NCBI RefSeq assembly: GCF_014656055.1
Contig: NZ_BNBR01000001.1
Span: 124,001 to 188,000, forward strand
DNA length: 64,000 nucleotides
Direction of reading: 5' to 3'
Source of the DNA: Streptomyces griseosporeus
GTDB lineage: Bacteria; Actinomycetota; Actinomycetes; Streptomycetales; Streptomycetaceae
The notes beneath the pieces were generated by a model. That model ran no database searches and had not been told where the DNA came from. It saw only the letters and a program-made list of their open reading frames with translations. Positions 34,232 through 43,367 of this stretch are shown piece after piece. The stretch's first letter is position 1, and each line of letters starts with the position of its first letter. The position numbers were made by a program, and so were the translations under genes.

Positions 34232-34614
34232 TCCCCGTTATCAGGATCTCCCACGCTGCGCCGCATCGTCGGATGCGCCTTCGAGCCGCCGAACTCCCAC
34301 GGGTTGCCGTCGCAGACGGTGATCCACACCTGCTCCGCTTCCTTGTCGTCGGGATACGCGCCCCACTCGCCGGTGCCGCTGCACTCCGACACCTTGTCGC
34401 CGTCATTGTTGAACTTGGCAAGGTTGGTTACGACGACGGTGCCGTCGTCCTTGAAGAGCACGGTCCCGGTATCGCCCTCGGTCCAGGTGCCTATGATGTC
34501 GGCCCGAGCCAGTGTCTGTGGCTGCCAGATGCACCCCGTGGCCAGCGTCAACACCGCGACCGCCAAGACCACTCCACGCAACCCCGCAGCGACTCTCCCT
34601 CGTTCATTACGCAT
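34207..34614 (-). CDS. Putative lipoprotein
   Basis: A protein of 135 residues with a lipoprotein signal (GVVLAVAVLTLATGC, lipobox LATGC, lipidated Cys28). The mature part has IIGTWTEGDTGTVLFKDDGTVVVTNLA, a pattern common in small actinomycete lipoproteins with a lipocalin-like or beta-barrel fold, and two further Cys. It is anchored on the outer face of the membrane. An 18-bp palindrome lies about 60 bp upstream of the start. The base composition is less GC-rich than neighbours. Function unknown. Confidence 0.8.
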   Translation of the reverse strand: MRNERGRVAAGLRGVVLAVAVLTLATGCIWQPQTLARADIIGTWTEGDTGTVLFKDDGTVVVTNLAKFNNDGDKVSECSGTGEWGAYPDDKEAEQVWITVCDGNPWEFGGSKAHPTMRRSVGDPDNGDYQTLSRK

Positions 34615-34673
34615 AACTCCCCCTTGCGTACGTCAATCCCTGGTTGCTTCGTCAAGGCTCACGCTGTCACGAA

Positions 34674-34691
34674 AGTTGAACATGTTCAACT
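34674..34691. promoter_or_regulatory. 18-bp perfect palindrome, candidate operator
   Basis: AGTTGAACATGTTCAACT reads the same on both strands. It lies 60 bp before the lipoprotein start, in a suitable place for a dimeric regulator (TetR/LysR/MarR type). Confidence 0.65.
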
Positions 34692-35177
34692 CTGCTCGGT
34701 GCGCACTGACAGCCCCGCTCCACACCGCATTGAGCGGTGCACCTTGGCCGCTCGCCGTAAAGAGCACTGTCCGGAATCTCACGGGCGGAGTCATCAGCAG
34801 GTAGCTGCTGCAGTGACGGTGCCGTAGAAGCCCCGGGGGCGGCGTGTCGCCTACGCCGACCTCCTCGACGACGACCGGCACCTGGAAGCGGTCACCGTCC
34901 GCTCCAACCGGCAGAGAGCAGACCAGGACCCGGCCACTTGGCTCGTGCCGGACAACATTGCAAGAGCTGCCTCTACGTGGCCACCTGGCTATCCGCTGGC
35001 CGGCGCCGGCCATCCGGCCGTTCAGCGTGTCGTTCGCGTCCCCCGGAATCTCCGGGGCCGGACGGTCACCGTGGCGGCGCTCCCAGGTCCAGCCGCCCCG
35101 CCTCCGGCCCGGCGCACGCCGGTCCGCCTCCGGGGCCGGGGGCGGTCGTCCAGCCCCCGGCCCCGCGCGTCGTTGCG
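34692..35177. other. Intergenic with a short coding relic
   Basis: No intact gene. At about 34835-34940 the plus strand reads RRVAYADLLDDDRHLEAVTV, which looks like part of a lost protein of unknown family. The rest is GC-rich without signals. Confidence 0.3.
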
Positions 35178-38138
35178 TCAGGCCTCGTCCCGCAGTTGCG
35201 CGGCCAGTGAGGTCAGCGGCTCGGCCTCCTCGGTGTGGCCCAGGGCGGTCAGCCGGGTGACGGCCTCATCCAGGCGGGCGAGAGCGGGGGCGGGGCGTTC
35301 CAGGTAGATGCCCTCCACCGCGGCCGCGAGACGCACGCACTCGGCCCACTCACCGGCGTGCTCGCCCTGCGGCCCCGTGTCGCCCAGCAGCGACAGACCC
35401 TTCTCCAGAGCGGCGAGCGCCTCCTCGTACGTGCCCGCGTACGCGTGGACCCGGCCGTGCTCATAGGCCAGCGCGATGTCCAGGGGGCGGCCGGCGGCCT
35501 CGAACCCGGCGGCTCGGGCCTCGTCGGCGATGCGTCCGGCGTCCGTCAGGAAGCCGAGCGCGTCGGACAGCCCGTCGGGGCCCTGTTGCTTGGCCTGCAG
35601 CCGGGCGAGCTCGCGCAGGCAGTTGCTGAGCTGCTCGTAGCGCGGCGCCCGGGCGTGCGCGGCGATCGCCTGGTCTGCGGCCTCGCGGGCCCGGGCGAAC
35701 TCACCTGATTCCGCGAGGAGTACGGCCGTCTCCCCGGCGATCACGGCATGGCTGCCGGGATCGTCGTCCCAGGCCGACGACTCGGCGGCGAGAGCGACGA
35801 ACTCCGCCGTGGCCGCCTTGAGGTCCTCGCCCGCGTGCAGCGCGCGGGCCCGGGTCAGCCGCAGCTGGGCGGTGAGCCGGTCGTCCAACTCGCCTGCGGC
35901 GACGTCCGGTTCGGCCAGCAGCGAGTCGAGCAGGGCGATGCTGTCCTCGATGTGCCCCAGGTCGAGGCTGAGCCGCGCCGCGTTGCTGTAGGTGCACAGC
36001 GCCTCCATGCGGCTGCCGTGACGCAGCTGCACCTCCGCCGCGCGGCTCAGGTGCCGCAGCGCCTCCTCGGGACGGCCCAGGTGCATGCAGGCCTCGGCCA
36101 GGTCACCGTGCAGGCGGCCGGTGTCGGCCGTGTGGGCCGGCCAGTCGGCGGCCAGCCGCAGACCCTCGGTGAGGTCCGCGTACGCGGCCTGCGCGTCGTG
36201 CAGACCCAACTGGAGGCGGCCGCGCAGGCCCAGCGTGCGGGGCAGGTGCCAGGCCGGCCCGTGCGCCCTCAGCCGTTCGAGGAGCTCGTCGATCCCGGCG
36301 ACCGCGCCCGGCAGGTCACCGGTGAGGGCGTGGGTGCTGACGCGCAGCAGCAGGGCACCGGAGATCTGCGTCGCGATGTCGTGCCGCACGGCGAACGCGT
36401 GCAGCCGGTCCGCCTCGGCCAGGACCGGCGCGGCGTGCTCCTCGTTCCGCGTGGTCTGCAACCGCAGCCCCAGTACCGTCGCGCGCAGTCGCAGCAGCCG
36501 GGCCTCCACATACGGGGCCAAGTCCGTCGCCTGCTCATGCAGCCGGACCATGCCGGCGTGGGCGTCGCTCAGCGCCGCGGCCTTCGCCTCGACCCCGCCC
36601 GCGTCCGCATCCGCCTCCGCTCCCGTGCCGGTGTCCGGCGCCAGCTGGGCCCGGGCCAGCAGGGCGCAGGCCCGGGAGAGCGCCGCCTGCCCTGGTGCCC
36701 CGGCGTCGTCATACAGTGCCGCGGCCTCCTCGTGCAGGACGGCGGCCTCGGCGAACTCGTCCTTCTGGCCCGCCCGGTCCGCCTCGTCGGCCAGCAGATC
36801 CCCGCGCAACAGCACGAGCGGACCCACGGCGGCATCGTCGGGGTGTGCGTAGTCGCCGGCCGCCACGAGCGTCCGCAGACGCGCCCACAGCAGCCGTGCG
36901 TCCGGATGTCCCTGCTCCTCCAACGCGCGTGCACGCAGGATGAGTTCCGGCAGCGACTCGGGCACTGCGTCGGCCGTGCGGGAGGCGGGCACGGCAGCCG
37001 GGGCGGCCGGGGCGACGTCGTCGAGGCTGCGGGTGCGCAGGGTCAGCTCCAGCGCGTCCAGCAGTGGAGCACGCTCCAGGCGGGCCCTGCGGCGGTCGGC
37101 GTGCGCCGTGGTGCCGTTGCGGGCGTCGAAGCGGGCGGCGAGATCGTCGGCACGTCTGCCCACCTCCGCGCGCAGCCCGGCCACCGTCCAGTTGCGGCCC
37201 GCCCACCCGGCGGCCGGCAGCTCACCGTGGCCGAGCTGCTCGACGCGGGTGAGGAGCACCTCCACACCGGTGAGGAAGTCGAACTGGTCCAGCGGCGAGT
37301 CGACCTCGTCGAACAGGTTCCGGTTCTCGGCGAGCAGCTCCAGACCGCGCGCCTCGTTACCGGTCAGCGCGCAGAACTCCAGTTGCCGCCCCACCTCCCC
37401 GGACATGGCGGGGTTGCGGCGGCAGGCGCGGTACCCCGCCAGGTGCAGTTCACGGGCCCGCTCGCTCCGGCCGGTGCGCAGCAGGGGCAGCAGCGCGTAC
37501 GACACGGACCGGGCCGGTTCCTCCTGGCAGGACTCCTTGCCCGCGAGGACCGGCTCCCAGACGCGCAGCGCCCGCTCGTCGTCACCGGCGACGAGGTGGT
37601 ACCGGGCACGCTCGCAGATCTCGCAGGCCTCGCAGTCGCTGAGCCGGGTGCGGGCGCGGCCCGCCCACAGCTCGTACGCCAGGGCGGTGTCCTCACCCAC
37701 GTGGGCGGCCAGCTGATACACCTGACCGTAGTAGGGCTGCAGCGCCAGCCCGGCCTTCTCGTAGCGGTCGCGCATCTCCGCCAGCCACTGGCGCAGACTG
37801 GCCAGCGGTATCTCCGGCAGCTGACGCAGCGCGTTGGAGACCCACTTGAACCGCCAGAACAGCAGATGGCGCAGGCGCTCATCGAAGACGTCGGGCTGCT
37901 CGTCGAAGAGCGTGAGCAGGCGGGCGAAGACGACGGGCGACTTGCGCGGCTCGGAGCCGTACGTGTACGCCTCCTGCAGTTCCAGAAGCGCGTGGATCAG
38001 CGGGACCGGCTCGCCGAACTGCTCGGCGGCGTCGACCAGTTCCTCGGCCGTCACGGTACGGGTGCGGCCGTAGGGGCGCCGGTCGTTCTCCTGCAGCGCC
38101 CGGTACAGCTCGTCGGTGGTCTGGGGTGCGGTGGGCAT
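35178..38138 (-). CDS. Large TPR-repeat protein coupled to HSP90-like gene
   Basis: A protein of 986 residues, nearly all helical, with many TPR-like pairs (for example LHGDLAEACMHLGRPEEALR, ALAYEHGRVHAYAGTYEEAL). A Cys cluster CEACEICERARYHL (about 170-185) may bind a metal. There is no enzyme domain or signal peptide. Its ATG is 2 nt after the stop of the HSP90-like gene, so the two are translated together. TPR proteins often dock the HSP90 C-terminus; here the HSP90 lacks an EEVD end, so binding would be different. Function unknown; likely client recruitment or scaffolding. Confidence 0.85.
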   Translation of the reverse strand: MPTAPQTTDELYRALQENDRRPYGRTRTVTAEELVDAAEQFGEPVPLIHALLELQEAYTYGSEPRKSPVVFARLLTLFDEQPDVFDERLRHLLFWRFKWVSNALRQLPEIPLASLRQWLAEMRDRYEKAGLALQPYYGQVYQLAAHVGEDTALAYELWAGRARTRLSDCEACEICERARYHLVAGDDERALRVWEPVLAGKESCQEEPARSVSYALLPLLRTGRSERARELHLAGYRACRRNPAMSGEVGRQLEFCALTGNEARGLELLAENRNLFDEVDSPLDQFDFLTGVEVLLTRVEQLGHGELPAAGWAGRNWTVAGLRAEVGRRADDLAARFDARNGTTAHADRRRARLERAPLLDALELTLRTRSLDDVAPAAPAAVPASRTADAVPESLPELILRARALEEQGHPDARLLWARLRTLVAAGDYAHPDDAAVGPLVLLRGDLLADEADRAGQKDEFAEAAVLHEEAAALYDDAGAPGQAALSRACALLARAQLAPDTGTGAEADADAGGVEAKAAALSDAHAGMVRLHEQATDLAPYVEARLLRLRATVLGLRLQTTRNEEHAAPVLAEADRLHAFAVRHDIATQISGALLLRVSTHALTGDLPGAVAGIDELLERLRAHGPAWHLPRTLGLRGRLQLGLHDAQAAYADLTEGLRLAADWPAHTADTGRLHGDLAEACMHLGRPEEALRHLSRAAEVQLRHGSRMEALCTYSNAARLSLDLGHIEDSIALLDSLLAEPDVAAGELDDRLTAQLRLTRARALHAGEDLKAATAEFVALAAESSAWDDDPGSHAVIAGETAVLLAESGEFARAREAADQAIAAHARAPRYEQLSNCLRELARLQAKQQGPDGLSDALGFLTDAGRIADEARAAGFEAAGRPLDIALAYEHGRVHAYAGTYEEALAALEKGLSLLGDTGPQGEHAGEWAECVRLAAAVEGIYLERPAPALARLDEAVTRLTALGHTEEAEPLTSLAAQLRDEA

Positions 38139-38140
38139 CG

Positions 38141-39988
38141 TCAGCTGTCCTTGCGGAGGGCGTGGGCGAGGAGGTCGAGGAAGGAACGGTTGATCAGGCT
38201 CGACTCGGCGGGCCTGAGCGGACGCCGGGACAGCATCGCGGCCTGCCCGTAGAGAGCCTCGGCGCTGGTGCGGGCCAGCTCGGGCTCGTCGATGGTGACT
38301 GCGGTGCGCACGAGCGGGTTGAGCTGGTTGAGGATCAGCTGGGCTCGCGGGGCCTCCTGGCGCAGGGCGCCGAGGATGTCCCCCCACACCCCGCCCTGCT
38401 GCTCACGGGCGAGCTGGGAGCGGGTGCGTTCGTGCCGTGCCTCGCGGCTGTCGACGAGGAGGGCGGGTGCGGAGGCCGGCTGGAAGGTGCGCAGCGCCAC
38501 GTCGCAGTCGAACACGGCGAGCGCGTCGCGGGCCTGGGCGAGGTAGGCCGCGGCGGCCAGTTCCGTCTCCCGGTCGACGGGGTCGAGGTGGGCGGTCAGT
38601 GTCTCCGGGTCCAGATCCGCGACGGTGGCCTCGGGCCGGATCTCGGGCAGCCGGTGGACGAGCTCACGGTCGTAGGTGTAGCCCCCGTTGACCACGCCGA
38701 GCCCCGCGGCCGACGCGATCGCCGCTACCTGCCGGAACTCCTCCACGCTGGAGGTCACCAGCACGGTGCGGTGAGTGCGCGCGAACTCGTCGAGAGTGGT
38801 GTGCCCGTCGGTGGTCTCGAACGGCAGCCAGGGCAGCAGCATCCGCAGGATCTCGTCGTCGTGCACGGCGAGCGACTTCACTGCCAGGTGGTGAGCCTGC
38901 AGGAACCGGCCGAGCAGGTCCGGGTCGCTGGCGGCGGCCCGGGCGATCCACGCCCGCAGCCGCTCCGCGAGGGCATCGCGTACGGCGGCCAGGGTGTCGT
39001 CCTCGTACAGGGACTCACGCGACGCGGTCGGACGCAGGCTCTCGGCGTCCACGACGCAGCGCGCGAAGAACGCCCACTCGGGCAGGATCTCCTCGGCCTG
39101 CTCCGACAGCAGCATGCCCTTGACGTGTACGCGATGCCCGTGGCGGCGCCCGGCCGGGACCGTATCGGGCAGCACGCACGCGATGCCCTTAAGACCCACC
39201 GCCGGAAGGTCCAGCTCGATGGTGTCCAGCGGAACGAATCCGAAGACCTCCTCCCCGTACGCCGCCAGCGCGCGGGAACGGGCCCCCGGCGTGGGGTAGG
39301 CGCGCGCCCACGGGGCGGGCTCGGGGTTGACCGGCACAGCGGGTGCGCCGGAGCCGTCGTCGAAGGTCACCGGATGACGCAGCAGCGAGCCGAAATGCCG
39401 GGCCAGCGCGTGCACCTGCTGCGCCCGCGTCCACTCGGCCGCGTCGGCGCGCGGCGTCAGCGTCACCGTCGTACCGGGCCCGGAGCGGGCGGAGGAGGGC
39501 AGGGTGCGCACGGTGTAACTGCCGTCGCCGCGCCCCCGCCATTCCACGGCCGGGGCGTCGGGAGTACGGGCGGAGCGGCTCAGTACGTGGATCTCGTCCG
39601 CGACCAGGAAACAGGACAGCAGGCCGATGCCGAACTGGCCGATGAAGTCGGCCCGTTGCTGGGCGATCCCCTCGGCGCGCTTGCTGCTGCGGCCGATCGT
39701 GGCGAGGAAGCTGTGCACATCGGCCTCGGTGAGACCCACGCCGTCGTCCTCGACACGGACCACGGTGTTGTCGGCGTACAGGCGGATACCGAGACCGGCG
39801 GTTTCACCGGCCGGTGCGAGCCGCTGCCGGGCGGTCAGCGCGTCCACCGCGTTCTGCAGCAGTTCGCGCAGGTAGACACGGGGGCTGGAGTACAGGTGGT
39901 GGGAGAGGAGATCGACGAGGCCGCGCAGATCGACCTGGAAGGTACGGTCGGCGCCGAGCGGGCTGGAGGTGGTGTCGGGCAAAGTCAT
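38141..39988 (-). CDS. HSP90-family ATPase (HtpG-like, divergent)
   Basis: A protein of 615 residues. The GHKL ATPase domain shows VYLRELLQNAVDAL (Glu42, Asn46, Asp49), VEDDGVGL, and FIGQFGIGLLSCF for the lid. The middle domain has RESLYEDDTL (HtpG-like SRE element with the active-loop Arg) and the C-terminal part is present but divergent. This is an alternative HSP90 of actinomycetes, not canonical htpG. It is a chaperone driven by ATP and N-terminal dimerisation. It precedes the TPR gene by 2 nt; a third gene lies upstream after a repeat-rich spacer. Confidence 0.88.
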   Translation of the reverse strand: MTLPDTTSSPLGADRTFQVDLRGLVDLLSHHLYSSPRVYLRELLQNAVDALTARQRLAPAGETAGLGIRLYADNTVVRVEDDGVGLTEADVHSFLATIGRSSKRAEGIAQQRADFIGQFGIGLLSCFLVADEIHVLSRSARTPDAPAVEWRGRGDGSYTVRTLPSSARSGPGTTVTLTPRADAAEWTRAQQVHALARHFGSLLRHPVTFDDGSGAPAVPVNPEPAPWARAYPTPGARSRALAAYGEEVFGFVPLDTIELDLPAVGLKGIACVLPDTVPAGRRHGHRVHVKGMLLSEQAEEILPEWAFFARCVVDAESLRPTASRESLYEDDTLAAVRDALAERLRAWIARAAASDPDLLGRFLQAHHLAVKSLAVHDDEILRMLLPWLPFETTDGHTTLDEFARTHRTVLVTSSVEEFRQVAAIASAAGLGVVNGGYTYDRELVHRLPEIRPEATVADLDPETLTAHLDPVDRETELAAAAYLAQARDALAVFDCDVALRTFQPASAPALLVDSREARHERTRSQLAREQQGGVWGDILGALRQEAPRAQLILNQLNPLVRTAVTIDEPELARTSAEALYGQAAMLSRRPLRPAESSLINRSFLDLLAHALRKDS

Positions 39989-40034
39989 CGGGCAGTCCGG
40001 GGTGCGGTGAACGGCAAAGGACGAAGGGGGATCA

Positions 40035-40174
40035 GGTGCGGCAGCGGGACCCCGGTTCAGAGCGGGACCGGATGCGGCAGCAGGACCAGACGCAGGAGCG
40101 GGACCAGACGCGGCAGCGGGACCAGAGGCGGGAGCGGGGTCGGATGCGGCAGCGGGACCGGCGCGGGATCGGGA
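40035..40174. repeat. Degenerate 18-bp tandem repeat in spacer
   Basis: About seven imperfect units of the type GCGGCAGCGGGACCAGAC run from about 40035 to 40170, between the hypothetical gene and the HSP90-like gene. They end at the stop of the upstream gene. They could affect read-through or may be neutral. Confidence 0.7.
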
Positions 40175-41158
40175 TCAGACGCGGCGCCGGAAACGGGCGT
40201 ACATCGCCTCCGGCTGCGAGATGTACTTCCACGGCCACGGGGTGAAGGCGCCGTCCAGTTCGCGGTAGACGCGCCGGGCGGCAGGCTTCTCGCCGGCGAG
40301 CGACAGGGCCATGGCGAAGATGTTGAAGTCCTCCTGCCACCCCAGGCGCCGCTCGTAGGCCGGGTGGAAGATGCTGCGGTCCGCCGCCAGCCGCAACTCC
40401 TCCCGCACCTGCGGGTTCTCGAGGTGGTCCATACGGTCCGACTCCACCCACTCCTCGATGTGCGCCATCGGGAGCACACATCCGAGCCGATGACCGTCGG
40501 GCGCGCCGGCGAACGCCTCACGGGCGAACGCCAGGGCCTGGCCGGGCTCTCCGCCCCACCGGGGCTGAAGCTGCGACAACCACTCCATATGGACCCCCAG
40601 GTCAAGAGGGTCTCGCCGCAGCGCGGCGTCGAGCCGGGCCTCGGTGACAGCGGGACCCAGCGACATGCCGCGCCCGGAGGTCAGGAGGCGACGCCAGGGC
40701 GATATCCACTCCGGGCACAACTCGGCCGCCTCCAGGAGCTGCTCCTCCGCGATGTGCAGCCGCTCGTGGAAGACGCGCCACTGCTCCTGCGAGACGTCCA
40801 CGGCCCGCGCCGAGGTGCGGGCTTCCCAGCCCCAGACGACGTGGCGGGATCCCGAGATCAGCAGGGCCAGCGCCCGGTGCTCCTTGTCCTCCTCGACCGC
40901 CCGACCGATCCACTCCTGCACACCGGCCACCTCGGCGACCTCGGCCAACACCTGATGCTCCCGGCCAAGGTCGAAGGGGAGGGCGGCCTCCTTCACCGCC
41001 TCCCAGTCACCCGCCTCGGCGGCCTGCACCAGCGCCAGCACCCGGGCGTCCCCGAGGGCCTGGAGCCGGTAGACCCCGCCCTTGCGCCTCGGGGTGGGGA
41101 GCGCGTACGGATCCGCCGCCGGCCTCTCCCCGCCTCTGCCGAACAGCCTGCCGAACAT
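40175..41158 (-). CDS. Hypothetical protein upstream of HSP90-TPR pair
   Basis: A protein of 327 residues starting MFGRLFGRGGERP. It is mostly helical, with aromatic-rich motifs (EQWRVFHERLHIAEEQLLEA, MEWLSQLQPRWGGEPGQALAF and PWPWKYISQPEAMYARF). The pattern is like helical repeat or DUF4034-type proteins, but I do not claim a family. The ATG at 41158 was chosen over an earlier in-frame start because upstream residues are low-complexity. It runs toward HSP90 with 186 bp of tandem repeats between them, so a shared transcript is plausible. Confidence 0.7.
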   Translation of the reverse strand: MFGRLFGRGGERPAADPYALPTPRRKGGVYRLQALGDARVLALVQAAEAGDWEAVKEAALPFDLGREHQVLAEVAEVAGVQEWIGRAVEEDKEHRALALLISGSRHVVWGWEARTSARAVDVSQEQWRVFHERLHIAEEQLLEAAELCPEWISPWRRLLTSGRGMSLGPAVTEARLDAALRRDPLDLGVHMEWLSQLQPRWGGEPGQALAFAREAFAGAPDGHRLGCVLPMAHIEEWVESDRMDHLENPQVREELRLAADRSIFHPAYERRLGWQEDFNIFAMALSLAGEKPAARRVYRELDGAFTPWPWKYISQPEAMYARFRRRV

Positions 41159-41556
41159 GCCGCGCCCTCCCCGTGATCCTGATGATCTCGCGTGATCGTG
41201 CGACGCAGCATAAACGGTGCCACTGACAGCGCCTCCACCGGATTTCCACGGCAGCGCGCGGACCCGAACCCGCGCCCGGCGGGTTCGTCTGACGACAGCC
41301 GCCCGCAACCCTTCACCTCCCCGAGCTGGGCTTGGGATGTCGAAAGCCGGCCTGCCCCTTCACCGTGTCCGTGCTGTGCTTCACCGAGCTAAGGGACGAC
41401 ACCGTGCTGCCTGGTTGTGGTGCGTGCGGGGCGGGACCCGGGGAACGCTGCATAGCGCGCCGCGTGCATATGCCCCGCACTTCGTAGAAGTAACTCATAA
41501 TTTGTGTGCTTGTAGGGCTGAAGTAAGGGCATCCGTTGGCCAGGAGGTTGATAACG
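41159..41556. other. Intergenic, divergent promoters expected
   Basis: About 400 bp between divergent genes. The less GC-rich stretch at 41470-41530 (with GTAACTCATAATTTGTG at about 41491) is the likely promoter of the small membrane gene. Confidence 0.4.
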
Positions 41557-41727
41557 ATGGTTCCCCTGCTTCTGGTTCTACTGCTGGCTCTGGTCCTCTT
41601 CGGTGCGGGTTTCGCGCTGAAGGCACTGTGGTGGATCGCGGTGTTCGTGCTGATCGTGTGGCTGCTGGGCTTCGTCGTCCGTTCCGCGGACGGCGCGGGC
41701 CGAAAGGGCCGCTGGTACCGCTGGTAG
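41557..41727 (+). CDS. Small two-helix membrane protein
   Basis: A protein of 56 residues: VPLLLVLLLALVLFGAGFAL, then WWIAVFVLIVWLLGFVV and a basic, Trp-ending tail (GRKGRWYRW). It is of the hydrophobic small-protein type that is frequent in Streptomyces and often osmotically or stress induced. The ATG at 41557 follows AGGAGG by 9 nt; a start at 41536 lacks such a site. A strong terminator follows. Confidence 0.8.
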   Translation: MVPLLLVLLLALVLFGAGFALKALWWIAVFVLIVWLLGFVVRSADGAGRKGRWYRW

Positions 41728-41772
41728 AGGAGTAGCGTCCGACGCGAGAGCGCACGCCATGCGCACGCGGTG

Positions 41773-41809
41773 ATGGGGGGCCCGGCCGGATAACGGCCGG
41801 GCCCCCCAT
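41773..41809. terminator. Strong hairpin terminator
   Basis: ATGGGGGGCCCGGCCG and CGGCCGGGCCCCCCAT form a perfect 16-bp stem with a 5-nt loop (GATAA), 46 nt after the small membrane gene. Confidence 0.88.
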
Positions 41810-42309
41810 CCGTGTAAGTACCCGTCCTTCTGCAGCCGTTAGGAGAGATCGGGCGTATCGGACGCACCGCCGGGTACATGAGCCATGCACCGGCCCCGCA
41901 GTCCCAGCAGTGGAACCCTGCTCCTCCTGTCTGCGGGGCCGCTGCGCGCACGGAACACCGGTCCCTTGGTCCCGGCGTGCGGCCAATTGGAGGGAGCGAC
42001 GACGGCGCCGGCTGCAGCCTTGCCCGACGCTCCCAGGCCGCGTGCGACTCAGCAGGTCGGCCCGGCCGCAGCCAAGTCGACACAACCACCGCCCGCCACG
42101 ACCACACTGGACGTGGCTGGAGCACTGCTCGCCGATGCCACGGCATCCGGCTGGGGGGCGCAGAGCGTCCGGCCGTACAGCGGTGACGGCGTCGACGTAC
42201 GCGCGGCCGCCGGAAGTGACCAGGCCGAGGGTGGCGAGGGCGCCGAGCGCGGCGACTGGACGCGCGGCTGCTCGGCGCCGACCCGGCCGGGGCTGAGCCA
42301 CGCGGCCGG
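41810..42309. other. Intergenic, no gene supported
   Basis: About 500 bp. Long open frames exist in several frames, but none has a start site, domain or stable codon bias. It may be decayed coding DNA. Confidence 0.4.
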
Positions 42310-43026
42310 TCAGTGCAGGATGCTGACGGCCCGCGCGATCACAAGCAGCGAGGTGAGCAGGGCGGAGACGCTCTGGATGCTCATCAGGAGTTTCGCGCGA
42401 GTCGACAGCGGCATCGTGTCCGTCGGGCTGAACGCCGTCGAGTTGGTGACGGAGACGTAGAGGTAGTCCACGAGGGTGGGGACCCAGTCCGACGTGCCGC
42501 TGGCACCGTCGGCCACTTCCTGGATGGCGTCGTCATTCTCGTCCTGCGAGAAACGGAAATCCGCCAGGGGCAGGGCGGAGCGGGGCACCTGGGTGCGACT
42601 GACCGGGCCGCCGCGGTCCAGCTCCCAGTAGGCCAGGCCGAAGACGATGATGTTGGTGAGCCACACCTGCAGTGCCGCCACCAGCAAGGCCCGGCCGTCC
42701 TTCACCCCGGCGTACACCAGCTCGTGGATCAGGATGACCAGCGCCACCAGGTTGCTGACGGCGATCATCGCCACGAGCGTGAGGGACAGCACCCGGAACG
42801 CCTTCGTCTGCCGGGTCAGACGCTTCGGGTTGATCGCGATCAGCGGAACGAGCAGCAGGCACTCCAGGGCGGGCAGCACGTAGCGCGGAGCGACCAGCAG
42901 CCGTTGCGGCAGGAACAGGTACAGGGCGATCGCGGCGAGCGTCGCGACGACCGCCGGCAGCCGCACTTCGCCCCTGCGTTCGTGCCGGGGATGCCTGGTG
43001 CTCGCCTCCGCACGCGTACGTGCCAT
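42310..43026 (-). CDS. DUF1345-family membrane protein
   Basis: A protein of 238 residues with five or so membrane segments (about 26-40, 44-60, 78-100, 112-128, 205-230) and the family signature TNSTAFSPTDTMPLSTRAKLL (first part TNSTAFSPTDTMPLS), which resembles the pore-side loop of two-TM potassium channels. DUF1345 proteins have no proven function. The basic N-terminus lies inside. ATG at 43026. It stands alone. Confidence 0.85.
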   Translation of the reverse strand: MARTRAEASTRHPRHERRGEVRLPAVVATLAAIALYLFLPQRLLVAPRYVLPALECLLLVPLIAINPKRLTRQTKAFRVLSLTLVAMIAVSNLVALVILIHELVYAGVKDGRALLVAALQVWLTNIIVFGLAYWELDRGGPVSRTQVPRSALPLADFRFSQDENDDAIQEVADGASGTSDWVPTLVDYLYVSVTNSTAFSPTDTMPLSTRAKLLMSIQSVSALLTSLLVIARAVSILH

Positions 43027-43226
43027 ACCGACTGGTCCCTCCGGTTGCCGCCACTGACAGCGCCACGACGCCTGCGTCCTTCAGCGATGCAGGCCACCGG
43101 GCACCTCCAGCATCTACCCCGAGTCCGGCCCTCCCCCGCAGCCCGGTCCGGCGCGCCGGGCCGGCAACGACCGCACAGCAGGAGGGGTCATGATCTGGCT
43201 GGTAGTGCTCCGTTGGGCGGACGATG

Positions 43227-43367
43227 TCCTGGCTGACCGGATCTCGCCGCCTGCACCGCCGTTACGAACGCAAGGCGGAACACTTCCTCACTTTCGTCGG
43301 CATAGCCGCAGCCCTGATATGCCACCGCCGCTTCGTCCGTGTGGACGGGAAGGGTGTGTCAGTGTGA
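43227..43367 (+). pseudogene. C-terminal relic of IS5-type transposase
   Basis: The frame SWLTGSRRLHRRYERKAEHF, then LTFVGIAAALICHRRF..., ending TGA 43365-43367, matches the C-terminus of the transposase at 44519 (SWLAGCRRLHRRYERKAEHF). No N-terminal part precedes it. It is the left part of a truncated element whose right terminal repeat is at 43905-43925. Confidence 0.85.

Noticed and set aside
35748..38252. 834-codon plus-strand frame
   Set aside because: Antisense shadow of the TPR gene; low-complexity Gln/Gly/Val/Arg composition and no start signal.
38126..41176. 1,016-codon plus-strand frame
   Set aside because: It spans three minus-strand genes and an intergenic repeat, so it cannot be a gene; typical shadow frame.
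41885..42460. 191-codon plus-strand frame starting MHRPRSPSSG
   Set aside because: Overlaps the DUF1345 gene end on the other strand and shows no domain; composition is Ala/Arg/Pro-rich as in shadow frames.
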